Notes: generated by a model from the sequence alone, not told the origin. Numbered from the stretch's first letter, positions 21,441 through 36,200 are shown. The stretch: 64,000 nucleotides of DNA from Pipra filicauda (GCF_003945595.2 NW_024104421.1:434001-498000); one strand, 5' to 3'. Made by a program: numbers and translations.

Positions 21441-24400
21441 AAGGCTTTCTCTAAGATCTTCTCTAGGATTACTTCCTTCTAAAGGCATCCAAACTTTGAT
21501 GAAGTCAAGACCCAAGACACATCTATTTTAGGTTTCTCGGCTAGACACCAGTCTGTCTCTTCAGCTTTCAGCATTGTTACTGGATTTCTAAATATATTAT
21601 GCTCAACATTGCAGCTCCATTTTTTGAAATAGCAGCAAAGGCACAAAGCTGGATGGAATGGTTAAACAGAAGAGAGGCTGGATATTATAGATGGAAAAAA
21701 GAATTAACGTGAGAATGGTAAAATAGGAGTGGAACATGATGTTAAATAGAAAGTTGCACAGCTGATGGCCAGTAATAGGAATTTCTGTTTCTTAGATGAA
21801 AATTTTTGAGAAGACCACTAGAGTATTTATTAATTGTAGAAAACTATGAAACACCTGGATGCTTTTCTGAAAAGGTTATTTGTAATCCTAGAACATATTA
21901 GACCAGGCTAGAGATAAGGAATAGTTAATATTTCAAGATGTGGCATTGAGATTACAGTTGAACTACTCTATACCTCTTTAGCCATATGCATTGATAAAAT
22001 ATGGATCCACTGTGGCCAAAGGCTTCAAGGGTGTGCTGTAGAATCAAGAAAGGTTATTTTTCAAGAAATTATTAAGCATGATTAATTTGTTGACCTAGAA
22101 AAATGTGTTGAAAAAAACGTGCTGCCTTCATTTATGGTCAAGGTTGAGTTCTAAGTATCAGATGGAGAGCAAAAATTTTAAGGCTAGAGGACCCTGTCGT
22201 TTCAAAACCAGAATATAATTTGGTCATGACTGGGAATTAAAAGAAGGTTCCTATGCATCAGAAGACGAATCTTTTGCAGTAGCCTTAGAAATGGATGGAG
22301 TGGAAGGGAAGGCAACTCTTTACTCTTCTCAAGACAGAACCTGGTCTTTTCACAAAAGATCATTTTGAGTTCACAGGCTGGATTTGTGGTCTGGATTCCT
22401 CCCGCATTCTTATTTTAAAATTTCACTAACACTTGCAGCTGAACTGTTCTGACATACAGTTTTGAAGTAACTACCATTTTGTTGGTGATGGTGCCCCTTG
22501 CCCTAGGAAGTTAAAGGGAACTGTCTGGTCGAGAGTCAGAAGCGCCATGAGCAGTGCAAGGTATAACCAATAACAGTACTGAGTGCAGAAAGATTCTCCA
22601 AAGGCCAGCGTAATTAAGTAGGCTGTAATTGTTCACAGCAAGTAAAAGAATAGGTGTGGTGAAAGTTGTGGCAGGGAAGGGGGCATGAACTACCAGGAAT
22701 GACACATTCTGGTGTAACATCTAGGCAAAGAGTAGATGTAGCTCACCTGCTTTAAGAATGACTTATCTTTTGAGTACGATTAGGTACAATCAGGCAGAAT
22801 GCACAAGGGGGGTACAATCAAATAAAATATTTCTCATTAACCAGTTCCTTGAACTAGGGCTGTAAGTATGTAAAGGGTTGCTCCAAAGTACACATAGCCC
22901 CAATATACTTTGACATTTGGTGTGCCTGTGCTGTCAACAGCACTAAACTATAAACCTAAACACTCTTCTAAGCATGAGTGTTTCTTGAATATCCAGTTTG
23001 TTCTATACATCCAAGGCATAATATTTTCTCCTCCTGCAAGTCCTTGGCTGGCTCAAGCAGGTCTGAGCTCAGTGGACTTCAGCCATAGACTATGAAAATA
23101 AAACTTCATACCAAAAGGCTTTGGAACCAGAAACATTTCTGAAGTTGGGACACCCTACTTTTAAATGTCAGGAAAGTATGAACCATTATAATCTAGACAA
23201 GCTCAGGAATAAAAAAGATGTTTTACAAAAATGTACAAAAAGAACACACTTGCAGGTTTTCTTCCTAATTAAATTTTGACCATAGATAAACATGGATAAA
23301 CATGAATTTTGGGACCTTAAACAGAGGGCAGAATGGGAGGAGACGAGATTAAAATGTTTAATTTAGTTTGTGTTGGAAGTTAATGATTCTTCTACGAAGT
23401 ACCAGCACAGCTTTGCTTAAGGAGAGAATACTCTGACTTTTGAGCATTTATGTGGTAGTTTAACTGCTGTCGTTGTGGACACAGAACCTAGGTAGGAACC
23501 TCTTTAATATTCTTTTTGTTTTTCTTAACCATAAAATGTTGCCATTGTTTGCAGCTAATGAACATTACCTGTGTCCTACTAATTGCATTTCCTGTAACCA
23601 GTAACACCAGTAATGTTCCTGTTGAAAGTGTCAATGCTTTAATGATGGCATCACACATTTTCATGTGTGTCTCTGAACAGTAATTATGTCTTGAACAATG
23701 AGAGCAGCATTGGGATCTGCACAGGGCTGTGATAATCATTTTTCATATTAGGTTAACTTAAAAGGTCTTACTATAATTCTACCTAAAAATCAATGGGATT
23801 TTTGTCAGTAAGACAATTGTATTAGCACTACAGTTAGTGTAAATCATTACATTTCCGTAAATTGTTGGAGGAAATGTGGATCTTGATTTGTGACTTTTTT
23901 ATTCTACTGGATGGTGGCATGGTCCCTGAGGGTACAACCTGAGGGTGGAGACAAGCAGCCCAAGGACTTTGCTGGATTCTTAATATTCCTCAAAATCACT
24001 ATACTTTTCTTTTGTAATAATCTACAAAACCTGTAGCGAACTGTTGTCTTGACCTTTGTGAACTAAATACCTGTTATTCATGCTAAGGTTTTTTAATTGC
24101 TGCTCTTATTAACTATAATTTGCATATAATTTGAGAGTATAAAATAAAGTTTGATTTTTTTTTAATATATTCATGAGGGAGTAGATTTACCTAACAAACT
24201 CAGAGTTAGGCAATGGCCACTATAAGGTCATATTGAAGCACTGAAGATGTCTGCAGCTGTCCTTTGCAAGGCTGGCTGCATTCACTCTGAAATTGCATTG
24301 CAAGGTGCTTCATGATTTCCCATGATTTTGTGAAAGTTGTCAGCTCCCACCAATACAAATTATCCATGATGATTATTAGTTAAGACCCTTGATCTTCCCC

Positions 24401-27131
24401 ACCCAAAGTCTTTCTCAGAAGAGACTTTACTGAGCATAAAATCAAACCAATTTGTCAAATGTTCCCTGAGTATGTTGCAAAAATGAACAGGAGGTGTGTT
24501 AAATTTTATTCTCAAAGTATGGCTTAGGGCATTTTGGTGGGTTTTTTTTTTCTATATGCTTGTTTTTGGAGAGAGGATTGTTTTCTTCTCCCAGGAAGAA
24601 AGTCAGGCTAATTTTTGTTCAGGTTGACTGACTACCTAAAGAATAGGTTATTTGCAAACTGACTCACCTAAAGATATAGAGAATAATATTTTTGAATCAT
24701 AAACCAGATGATCTTTTGCTAGCTGAAATCAAGCTCAGCAGCTGTATGTGGACATCAGTTGTGAATCTATCTTTTATCTTTTTTTCTAACTTTCCTGTGA
24801 CCTGGAATTTCCCCGGCCCTGATCTCTTCCATCTCCAGCAGATAGCTGTGTTGGTCAGGGTCAACTGAGGATGGGAGGAGATGCTGCCAGCAGCTCCAAC
24901 TGTTGATCACTGCACGTAACCTGCTCTAATATTTCTCCAGCACAGTTGCATCATCTTTTTGCTTCGTTCCCCTCTGTCCTAGCCCTCACAAGCAAAAGTA
25001 TCACCACATCCGACAGCATCTTTGCAAAGCATTCATAAGACGTGTCATTCACTACTGACACGAGCTGGTCACCTGTGTCTTGTCTCAGAGGCCTTCCCCT
25101 GGATTGCTGGAGGAGCTAAGCACTGACAGTGCTGAGATAACTACTTTCCACTTCCTAGCTGGCTTCACACTTTCCTGTGTACATCAAGAAGCTTTTGCCC
25201 CATGAAGACGCATTTTATTTTACTTTCTTCTCTTTTTTTTTATTTCTTATCTTGCCCAGTACCCTAACCTCTCTCTCTGGATGCCCTTTTCACTATTTGC
25301 ATCTAACTGCTCAACCTGCTCTTTAATATTTATGCTCACACTTTTCAGTCTTACTGTCCTCCCTTCCTGTTCCTTCTCAACCTTTCTCAGAAACGTTTTT
25401 TATGGGATAGGCTCCTCATATCTAAACTTCTTCAGTTAAATGGATAACTGACTGTCTTTCTCTTCTATCTACTTTTCCTCTAATTTCTATCTTCACTCCT
25501 TCTCTCCTTATGCTGAGATGCTAAGTCAAGTTATACCTTCAAACTCTCAAAAAAGCCACTTTAGTCCTGTGACCTGCAATGATAGGCTCCTTCAGCATCT
25601 TATGGTGGTTGTCAATGTATCATAGTAACAAGGAGAAGATAATGTCTTCAGATGACACAGGGACAGACGAATTTCAGAGGACCAGATGCTCAAAAGTATT
25701 TGTGTACTAACATTTCCTGAGCGCTAAGGATCTCATTTCATAGTATTTCTCTTGGTAGCTGTGCAGACTTGGAGAAATCCTTTTTCTACTTCTTTTTCCT
25801 ATCTGTCTGAATAGCCAAGGGGAAGGAAAAGATATGTTTTTTGTCCTGATACATGTGCTGACCCAGACTTAGAGCATAGCCACAGAAGAGTTTGGGAAGT
25901 AGATATTAGCAGTGAGAAAGCAGATGGACCTTTTCCAGCATTGGAAAAGTTCATCCAACTTTTTTTCAGCTCCATTCAAGCACAGAAAACCTCTGTTTAT
26001 GTGATTTGTTTCCCCTCTCTGTCTTCTTCACCTTTTTCTCAAATGAGAGGAGTATTGTGAAAGGTGAAACAGATCATGTGAGTTATGATTTCTGAGTTCT
26101 GATTTGGGGATATTAGTTTCAACACTCTAACAGAAAATGCAATATTCCCACCTGCAGATCTGAAGATGGCTTCTTTCAAGTGAGCTGTTATTTTCCAAGG
26201 GGCTCTGCAGTGGCACCTGGATCATCCTTTGGAAATCTATTCTGTTTGTAGTTGGAGTTGCACAAACGGGCAAGTGTTTTCATTCTTTAAACAAACTTTG
26301 CAAACAGATATATAGACTTACAGCTTTTCCCTGAAGTGTTATTTTTAATTGGGTTTTTAAAAGATAAAAAGACCAAAAAAAATTTAAAAATGAAGTATTG
26401 AACTATTCACTGTAATAAAACAAATTTCAACTTAATAACAAAAGGCTTTCAACAATAAAAAAAATGTCAAGGGGTATATCATTGCCTATGGCTACAGGAT
26501 GTGCTGTTCCTGGGGGAAGTGGAGCAGTTCTGCTGAACTGTTGAGCTGCAGACAACTATATTCATCAGGGCATACAGACAGCACTCTGCAAACAGAAGTA
26601 TATTTTTGCAAGAAGAAAAAACTGACTTACTCATAGGAGGTCAATTAGCTAAATTAACGAATTCTTTTGTCACTAGGAGTTGTTTCCAACAGGTCAGTGT
26701 AGAGAAATCAGTTGTATGTTGCTACAGAGGTCTTATTAAATTGATGGAGTCCTAAGCCATGTGGACTACAAGTTTAGAGCTTCCCTAGGACTCCTTCTTC
26801 AACACTGACACTTTGGTGACCCTTGTAGTTTATTTTTGGACAGAGACTGTCTCTTACTCTTTTATGGAAATTGTCTTTTTAGCATTAAAAGACTGGAGGG
26901 GGTGGGGTAGTGGTTTCCATTTCTCTTGAAAAGAGGTCAAAATAAGATATTTCAGAATTTAAAGAAATATACACTTTGAAACACTCAAGTCAGAAAGCCA
27001 AATAGTTTTCAATGGAAAGGTTCAGTTTCAACATCTCAGCATTTTCCTGTAACTGCTGCTTCATCAGAAAAGTCCTTAAGCAACTCTATTTTGGCATATG
27101 AGCTTTTGTATTTATTTGCATTTTCTCCCAG

Positions 27132-27292
27132 GTTCGGATCACTCAGTAAAGAAATCAACCATGACAGTGGAAACCAAATCCAGCAATGTCAGTGGCTCAA
27201 ATCAGGAAGCAGAACCCAAACAGCCTTTAGATGATGAAGAAAACAAAATTCCACCAGTCAAAAAGAAGACTTCCTGTTGCACTGGATTGAAG
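27132..27292 (+). CDS. SLCO1B3: SLCO1B first coding exon
   Basis: Acceptor AG at 27130-27131 gives 29 bases before the chosen ATG (27161; context aaccATGa, A at -3). It encodes 44 residues of a hydrophilic cytosolic N-terminus ending CCTGLK, as in other OATP1 proteins. There is no in-frame stop between acceptor and ATG. Donor gtgtga at 27293 is weak. Confidence 0.88.
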
Positions 27293-30200
27293 GTGTGATG
27301 CCCTATCAATATTACCATGAATTACCATTGCTGTATGTTAAGAAATGTTATTCAAGGTGTGACATGCCAAATTCCTCCATTCCTCTTCCCCCTATCTTTT
27401 CTGGAGCTGGATATATACTAGAGGTACAGGGGATAGTCAGATCTTATCTTTGTCCTAAAGAAAATAAAAATTCCTGATCTGCCATATTTACTTACAAGTT
27501 ACTCGTAGGTGGTTCCTCTTCTTGGTCGTTAGAGAGAGGCAGCAAACTCCAGTGGGAGACTTGAGCCAGTCTGAAATAGGTGCCTACAATACACTTGCCT
27601 GGAGGTTTCTGTCACCACTCATTCTTGTAGGGCCAAAATAGTGTGAGGTGAATCGTATTCCAGGACTTTTATCTAATCCAGCGCTGTAGGTCAAACAGTC
27701 CAGTGATTCCCACAAGCACACAGGCTTCCAGGAGTGCACGAGAAGAATGGACTGATCAAAGCAAGTAAACTAATGAGAAATTCTGTACCACTTTAAGGCC
27801 TTAGTATTTATTGCTTCTGGCTGAGCTGCAAAGCAAGCTCAAGGGCAAGTTTTCTTCTGACACTGATGTGTTTGGGTTTATGTTTTGACTAAATCTTGAG
27901 CCAGCTTCATCTCAAGCTAAATTCCATAGACTCGGTAGAGTTGCAATTAAGGTCACATTCCTCTCTATAGAAAGGTCTGTAAAATGAAAGAAAAAAATAT
28001 GTAATTGCAAGTTTCTCAAACATCCAAAATAGTTCATCTTAAGCATCAGGCAAAGGTTGTTTTCTTCTTATTTTATCTGACTCATGTTTGCCACCGATAT
28101 ACCCCTGCAGAAATAGAATTTGACCTCTCTAGGAGACTCACAGGACTAATTTTACATCACATATGTGGGCAATAAGTCTAACTCTACGGCAGTTAGAGCT
28201 TAATACACACTACAATGTGGAAGGAATAAAAGACAAGCTGCTATTATACCTCATTATCTTATAAAATGTTTTATGGCTGACCTGGGGATTGCATTTTCAA
28301 ACACAAAATATTCAGGTCATTTTTGTTTGTGTTTTTTTGCTTATCAGCAGCTTGTGATTCCAGCCAAAGCCCCCTGAGAGTGCTGCTGGCATAAGGCACA
28401 AAAGGTGGTTCTCAGAATTTTGCCAGTCAAGCTCAGGAAATATAAAACATGCCAGGACAAAGCCCACATTTGGGAAATTTTTCTCTTCATTCCTGATGAA
28501 AAGAGAGTAAATATGTCTATTTTCAAGCTTTTGCTTCCTGGATTGCCCTAGTTTTTTACGGTAGATAATATTGCAAAGTCTAAATCCATATTTACTTTGT
28601 TTACTTACACAAGTTTCTGTTGTATTGGAACTTTTGCCCAGTGAGCAATAAGTCAGTTTGTTTTTTAGCCTATGTGGAAATAGCTGGATAATATTTAAAC
28701 AAACTTAGTTTAACTTTTTAGCAAATAAATCTTTATTTGCCAAAGCCACAATGTGTGTTGGTTGAAGCAACTATAAAATTACAAAGAGTATTAAGCTTTT
28801 CCTTATGAGGTATATGGTATACAGGCAACATTTCAAAATATGTCATCTGAGACAGAGATGAACTCAGTCCGTACGTGTCGCCTTCCACATATGGGAATAT
28901 CATAAAAACTTGCATAAAGCCTTTATTTTGATGCCATGGCTATCTATATGATTAAGTTAGAAGCAGTTATGAACTGGCCTAAAATAAATTACATACAGCC
29001 CAAATAACTTTGATTTGCACTAGTGTCAGTAAATCTATCCTGATTAGGTATTTTACCTCTGGTAAATTTTATGTTTCTGCAACAGCTTTGGCACCATTTT
29101 GGCTGCCCAGCTTTGGTACTCAGCTTTGTGATAAGTTTAACCACAGATGCCAGTAAGGTGAGTGGTGCCCAGCAAGTTCTTTGTCAAATTTAAGGTCCTC
29201 AGTTCCACTTTAGAAGTCTCTGGACAGCGAAGCTGGGAAGATCAGGTTTTCTGGCAATTAAAATGGCTATTGCAAACCTGAACCCTAAAGTAAGCAACTG
29301 CTCTCAGTGCAGCACCTAGCACCCCTTCTGCATCAGAGAAAACCAGAGCAGAGAGCAAAATGTACTGAGATACCACCCTGGCACCCTGCAGCATTAGAGT
29401 ATTTGAAAATTCACCCACAACGTTGCCACTCCAATTTGAGTAACAAACTTATGTTATGGTGGTGATTGTCCCACATAGTTTTAAACACATTTGGTCCCTC
29501 TGTGACTGCTTTCCCTGCCTCTACCTCCCATTTTCTGTCTTAATCTTTCCTCAGGCATTTCTGGCTGCTCTGTCATTCAGCTACTTCAGTAAAGCGTTGT
29601 CTGGTGTGATTATGAAAAGCTCCATCACTCAGATTGAGCGAAGGTTTGACCTGACATCATCCACTGCAGGTTTCGTCGATGGAAGCTTTGAGATAGGTAA
29701 TTGATTTCCGTAACATGCAGAAAACTGCTCAGAGGAGTATGAGACACAGCATCTGGCACTAAATTTGGTTCATTGCCTCCCAGGTAACCTGCTGGTGATT
29801 GCATTTGTAAGCTACTTTGGAGCCAAACTTCATAGACCCAAAGTAATAGCTGTGGGATGCATTACTATGGCTTTGGGATGCTTTTTATCGGCAATGCCTC
29901 ATTTCTTCATGGGATAGTAAGTACTAATCAAGGTTAATTTGAGTGACCTATGATTGGAATTGCATCCTGCTTTCTGGTTTTTAAATGAAACTTGGTGTAT
30001 ATTAATTCTTAGATATCCAAGGGCCTAAAGAACCTCACCTCAGTGTGCAATGAACCACGCTTGACACACACATCCCTACTGTGATGATGAATGTTCATTA
30101 CATCTGGTTGTAAAAATATGGCTCCTCTGAAACACAACTTCAACTTCTCAAAAACTGGGAAAATCACAGTGCTTTAGTTGTCACTCATATGTGTTCAGAA

Positions 30201-33200
30201 AAGAAGTAAAGAAGGAAATGATGCTAGAAAATTTTTTCTCAGGGGGAAGCAACTATAAAAATCTTATGAAAATTCAAGTTTCAAACAAAATACATTATTC
30301 TTTGAAAATCTTCAAGCTGGCTACTATGCTGGTGTTATTGCTTTAATGAATTTTGGCAAACAGTAAGAACACCTTATCAGGAAAATCAGAAAGCCCAAGA
30401 ATGTGGCATCATTGGTTGCTAACAGAGATGTTACAATTAACGTAGCCAGGAAAATCAAACCATTATGAAGCACAGTAAATGTATGAGAAATACAGAATGC
30501 ACATATGTGATTTCCAGATAAGTTTGTGCTGTTTGGAATAGGATCTCCAAGCTCTGAGCAGGTAACTTCATACTGAGGGACATCTCAACCTGCAGTATGA
30601 CTTTACTTACAGTAACAGGCAACTCATGTAAAATCAGGGATTCAGAGCTTACTCAGTGAACAAACCAACACACAGAGGTCCTCATTGAAAGAAATCCTCC
30701 TCCTTCAAAGAACAAACCAGAGCCTTATTGTGAAAGACGGTGCATTTTGTGGCAAACAGCTGCTCCTCACACGAACAGCCTCTCAGCTTCACACAAAACC
30801 TGCAGATGGACCAGTGCTTGTAGAACAAGTACCAGGGTTTTTCCTGTTCCAAATGCACATGGCTGGTTAAACTGATTTTCCATATCTGGTTAAGCTAATT
30901 TTTGTTCATATTTTCCATGTTCCAGGCGTGTTACTTATATGTGATAGTGCTTCTAGCCATAGCTTGGGCACAGAGTAAGGCATATTTCTCCTAAAAGTAT
31001 TAGAATAGTTTTAGACATACTACTGTAAAGAGAAAACCCATTAATGCTTTTTTTTCATGTTAGTGGATCTTGCACTAGCATCAGACTTCTCATAAGTTTT
31101 CCATTGCTTAAGACAAACCATGTATCACACTCACGTACACTGGGCAACTCACTTGTAAGGAAACTATTCTGCACTGTCTCTCCTGATGACTGCTCTTTGT
31201 TTCAACCTGAAAAATAAACCTACCTGGTCTAGCAGAGTCGGCCCAGTTCCTAGAAGCAGAATGTGTGCTTTACCATGTTGTTCTCCTAAAGCTAATTGTA
31301 CTTTGTACCTCAGCAGTGCTCGTATCTGGGAAAGGGATCATGTTAAAGCAGCTGAACAGATCAAAATACATATCAAAGATGCAAAGAGGGACCTACACTC
31401 ACACTCAAAAGATTCTTCTCTTTCTCCTTGAATCAGCATAGGGAGCTCACTTGGACCTGACCCTAAATTTTGACACCAAAAATTAAATATTGAGTTACTT
31501 TCACAAGCCCTTTCAAATTTTCCAGCTTAAAATATTATTTCTTTCAGACAGAATTTTATTTGTTTTTTCATTTTAGTGTTTCAGTTTTCCAAACTGTGCT
31601 TAAATAATCTTTTTATTTGCTCCTTGAGAAGCACTGTTAATTGATATTTAATCAATGGTACCTCTCTCTTCAGGAAAACAGCAGTCAGAGCTTCCTGCCC
31701 TACTGCACTGGTATTTCCCTACTGAGCTCTGCTTCTAAACCTACTGTTGTGTGTTTTCAGTTATAAGTATGAGGCAGCATCACATAGAGCTTCTTCAGCC
31801 AACTCAACTAGCATAAATCCCTGTTCCCTACATCAAGATGTGAATGACACCGCGTTGGAAGCCTCACGTTCAGGTAAGGAACTGTAAGTGTAAGTACAAA
31901 CACAGGAGCTAGTTTTGTCCTTGGTTGCAAGTGGAATAGGTTGTTTCCCCGTGTAAGATGCTCAGATTCCTTCTCTGTTAAGAAGAACTTCTCTCTACCT
32001 GTCTCTACCTGTCTGGCAACATCGCCAACATCTAAATGCACTAGGTGCATCTCATTTGGAGAAGAAGTATCCAGCAAACACAAATTATAAGGATACGGAT
32101 CCCCAGTTTTCCATGTTCACGCTTCCAAATTACAATAAATCACCTAACACTAAAAGGGAAGCTGAGACTCTGTTTGAATGGGTTCAGTTACACAGGACCA
32201 GGAGCTGAAGAGGTGGAAAAGATAGTGTGACAGGACATGAAACTACAATGAGTTTACTGGAAATAAATGCAGATTCTTGTTATCTTCCTTACAATATGGA
32301 ATACAGTTGTTTTATTTGTTGCTTTGCACAGGACACAGGTAGAGAGAGAACCAAGCTGTGACCCAGAAATTATCTCAGACTTCTCACATTAAAGATATGT
32401 TTTATATACCAGGGAATATATTTATGACAATATAAATGTGCCATTTTTTAAAATGAGTGTTTTTTTCTGATGGGTGATGCTTATTTTTAGAAACCAAATA
32501 CAATGGAGATGGAGGAAAGTGCTGTTAAAACTTTATTAAAAGTTCTGATAAGATTGACAGCCTTTCAATTATCTTCCATGAGGAAAATGCTGTTAATACC
32601 TTAAATAATAATTCATGTGCTGAATTTCCTGTGATTTGTCACTGTTTCCCATTCAACTATTTTATTACAAAGGTGCAAACTCTCATCTGCAGGCTGTGAG
32701 AAGGAACCATCATCATATATGTGGATATATATCTTACTGGGAAACATGTTACGTGGAATTGGTGAGACACCAGTAACACCATTGGGCATCTCTTATCTTG
32801 ATGATTTTGCTAAAGAAGAGAATGTTCCTGTGTATGTAGGTAATCTCAACACGAAGTAAACTGAGAAATTCACAGTGTAATATCGCCTATGCAGAGGAAA
32901 AAGTTCAGCCACTAAATGAAGCATCTGCTTCTTTGTATTTTCAGCCTGTTTGCACACAATAGCCATGTTTGGCCCGATGTTTGGTTTCCTGTTGGGATCT
33001 TTGTGTGCAAAACTGTATGTGGATATTGGATTTGTTGATCCAGGTAAGCAAAACAAAGGAAAAGTGAAAGTAGGCTAATACTTGCTCATAACGTGTTCCT
33101 CTAAGCAGTTGCCTAAGTTTATATTATATTAATTATATTTCTATAATTTATATTTACTTTATATTTGTTTCATGAATTTTATTATATACTTTATTACAAT

Positions 33201-36200
33201 GCTCCAGGCTTGTCTGCCACCCCTTTTGGTGTCCCCGTGTGTTGAGCAAGGGCCTCGGTGTTGCCATATCTGCCACAAAACAACAGTCAGTGTAAGGTGA
33301 TGGAAGGCAGATGAAACAACACCATAGTGACAGGACAAGGGGGAATGGATTCAAACTGACAGGGTGTAGGTTTAGATCAGATGTTAGGAAGAAATTCTCC
33401 ACTGTGAGGGTGGTGAGGCACTGGAACATGTGACCCAGAGAAATTGCGGATACCTCTTCCCTGGAAGTGTTCAAGGCCAGGTTGGATGGAGCTCTGAGCA
33501 ACCTGATCTAATGAAAGGTGTCCCTTCCACCTGGAGGGCTGGAACTAGGTGATCTTTAAGGTCCTTCCCAACCCAAACCACTCTATGGTTTTATGGTTCT
33601 ATAACACCATTCAGGGTATGATTCCTGATGCCTTCACTGCATGGATGGTCCCTCATTAGATGATTATTGTTACCACTGGAAGTCAGACATTAAAATGTAG
33701 CTGTTGTAGCAGACAAAGGCTGGGAAGGTTCAGCTTCTTCATTTGGGTAACTTGTGCCTGTTTCCCTCAATTCTAGGAAGCATCACTATCACCCCCCAGG
33801 ACTCCCGCTGGGTGGGTGCGTGGTGGCTTGGCTTTTTAATAGCTGGAACAACCAATCTCCTGTCTGCTATTCCATTTTGCTTCCTGCCAAAGAGTCTGAA
33901 AAAGCCAGAGGAAGCCAATAATGAAAAAACTTCATGGGGTCTCTTTGAAAACAAGGGTGCCAAAAGGAAGAAACTGAATCCTGAAAACCCCAAGAGAAGG
34001 AAGTGGTCAGTAATGCTGAAAGGCAAGTGTTTCCCATGTTGTATAAATGTGAAAAGCATTAGGTACAACATACAGGGAAAATGTAGTAGTTCTGCAAAGC
34101 ATTTTGCCTCCCCTGCACTTCTGTCTAAACCAGTCAGGTATTCCCAGAAAAGGAGAGGTCCTCTAAAAATTATTAGAAGTGAAAGATCTTGCTCAAGACT
34201 CTGAGGTTCTGCCTGTATCACCTGCAATAAATCATCACCTGAGTGGCATCTACCTCTAAAATTTTGTGCTAGAAGAAGTTTGAAGTGTTTCTGTACCAGG
34301 ACCTAAAGAAAATACTAGAAGGCTCCTTTTGCAATATGGAAAAGCAAATTATTCATCTAATACAGCTCCTGGAGACTCTGAAGCACATAGTTGTTACCTG
34401 ATGAAAATACATCAGGCTTGAATAACAGCCATGGTTGTGCAGTCCTTAGGTCAAGAAAGGGGTGGAAAGGCGATGGAAAGAGGTGGCTTTGCTTCAGTAG
34501 TCAAATTCTCCTGCTGTTTAGATCCCAGTAGGAAACACTGGGCATCTCCACAAAGACAGATCTCACTTACATTTGAACCTGTGATAATATTCTTTGTGAA
34601 TATTGTGAGCTGAATGAAGTCTTTGCTGTGTGGAGCCCTTTAGTCTTCATGTGCAGAATTCAACAGAGCATCCAGGCCTTAACCCACACTTCTGTCTTCT
34701 TCTAGGAGTCTCTTCCTGTATGAAGAGAAGAACACCTCTGGTGTTCTTCAAGAACCTGATTTTGCTTTCAGATACTTTCATGCAGATGAAGATCAGTACA
34801 ACCTGCACTTGGACAGCTGAGAGCAGGATTTTGCCCTAAGATTTGCAGGTTACTCACCAGTAATTATGCCATGCATCTTTCAAAGCCAACTCATATGTCC
34901 CTTTTTTTCAGATTTCTGTACCTCCCTGAAAAAAGTATTGAGTAATCGAATGTACTTTACATTTTTGTGTTGCTCACTGTTACAGTTCAGTAGTTTTGTT
35001 GGTTTCATAACTTACAAACCAAAGTACATGGAACAGCAGTATGGACAATCTACATCCAAATCTAACTTTCTAATAGGTGAGTTACACCATGTAAGGACTG
35101 CTTTGTGATATAAACAGTGCTTTATCTAGGACTGAATTCCTTGCAAAACAGGTTGATGTCAATGGTTTTGTGCCTATGGGACTACAAGAAATTTTTATTT
35201 TATATTATATCATATTATATTTACATTATAGCAGGGGCATTCCAAATATGCAATGAGTGTGGTGTGAGAGTCTTAATTGCTGAAGCATCTGACAAATGCC
35301 TTGCAATGGAAGTGGGTTTTGAGGGCTAGGCACTTCAAAAACAGCATATGCAACCGGGGAATTGGACTGAACACAAAACCACCTACAGTCATCATAATAG
35401 ACCATAAAGTTTCCAGGGACATCAACCTGAGGACTGGCTTTGGCTCTTAAACCCATTGTAATTCTTTAATTTTAACATTCCCCTTCTATTATCTCTTTCA
35501 GGAGTAACATCCTTACCTCCTGTTGGTATTGGAATTTTCCTAGGGGGGTTTATAATGAAAAAGTACAAAATGGGCATCGTTGCAGCAACCAAGTTTTCAT
35601 TTACCATGTCATTTTTGTCCTATGCCATCAGTTTTTTGCACTTTTTTGTTGGCTGTGAGAACTATGCGGTGGCAGGAATGACAGTGTCCTATGAAGGGTG
35701 AGTATAAAATGAAGAAGAGTGGCTTTTTCTGCATGGCAGCAATAGTTAAAAAAAAAAAATGTACCGTAACATCAAACCTGAAAGAGCAACATGCCTTTAC
35801 AATGCTTAGGAGAAAGGTAACACTACCACATGTCATTGGGATAGATTTGTTGTTCAGCAGAGCATCACCCTGCCAAAGCCCAACACTGGTCAAAGACTAA
35901 CGAATTGCATCATTCCCAATGTGGGCTATTTAGTTGTGTGTGGGGTGATATTGCTGTTTCACACAGTGCTATCTCTGTACCAGAAGCAGTTTTCTACCAA
36001 AGTCTATTCAGTAAAAAGATGAAGCATATGTAACAGAGGGCATGGATCACATATCCTGCAGAGAGAAGAAAAAACTACAACATACTAGACTCTCAGCCTG
36101 CTGTAAAACTAAATAAAGCTTTTATGCCTACTGAAGATCCTCTCTTCTCTCAGGAGAATGTGGATTTAAAAGTTACAGACTTCTATTTTTTCTTGGAGTA

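Larger units (their letters stand above)
16965..27131. other. Intergenic region upstream of SLCO1B
   Basis: 10 kb of AT-rich sequence with no recognisable coding exon. The SLCO1B promoter and one or more non-coding 5' exons should lie here, because the first coding exon is preceded by a splice acceptor, but I could not place them. It contains a 25-A run (17014-17038), a perfect short hairpin (19532-19575) and a weak CR1 tail (21328-21440). Confidence 0.6.

Noticed and set aside
33739..34227. 162-codon open frame on the - strand
   Set aside because: A shadow of SLCO1B exon 7 on the opposite strand.
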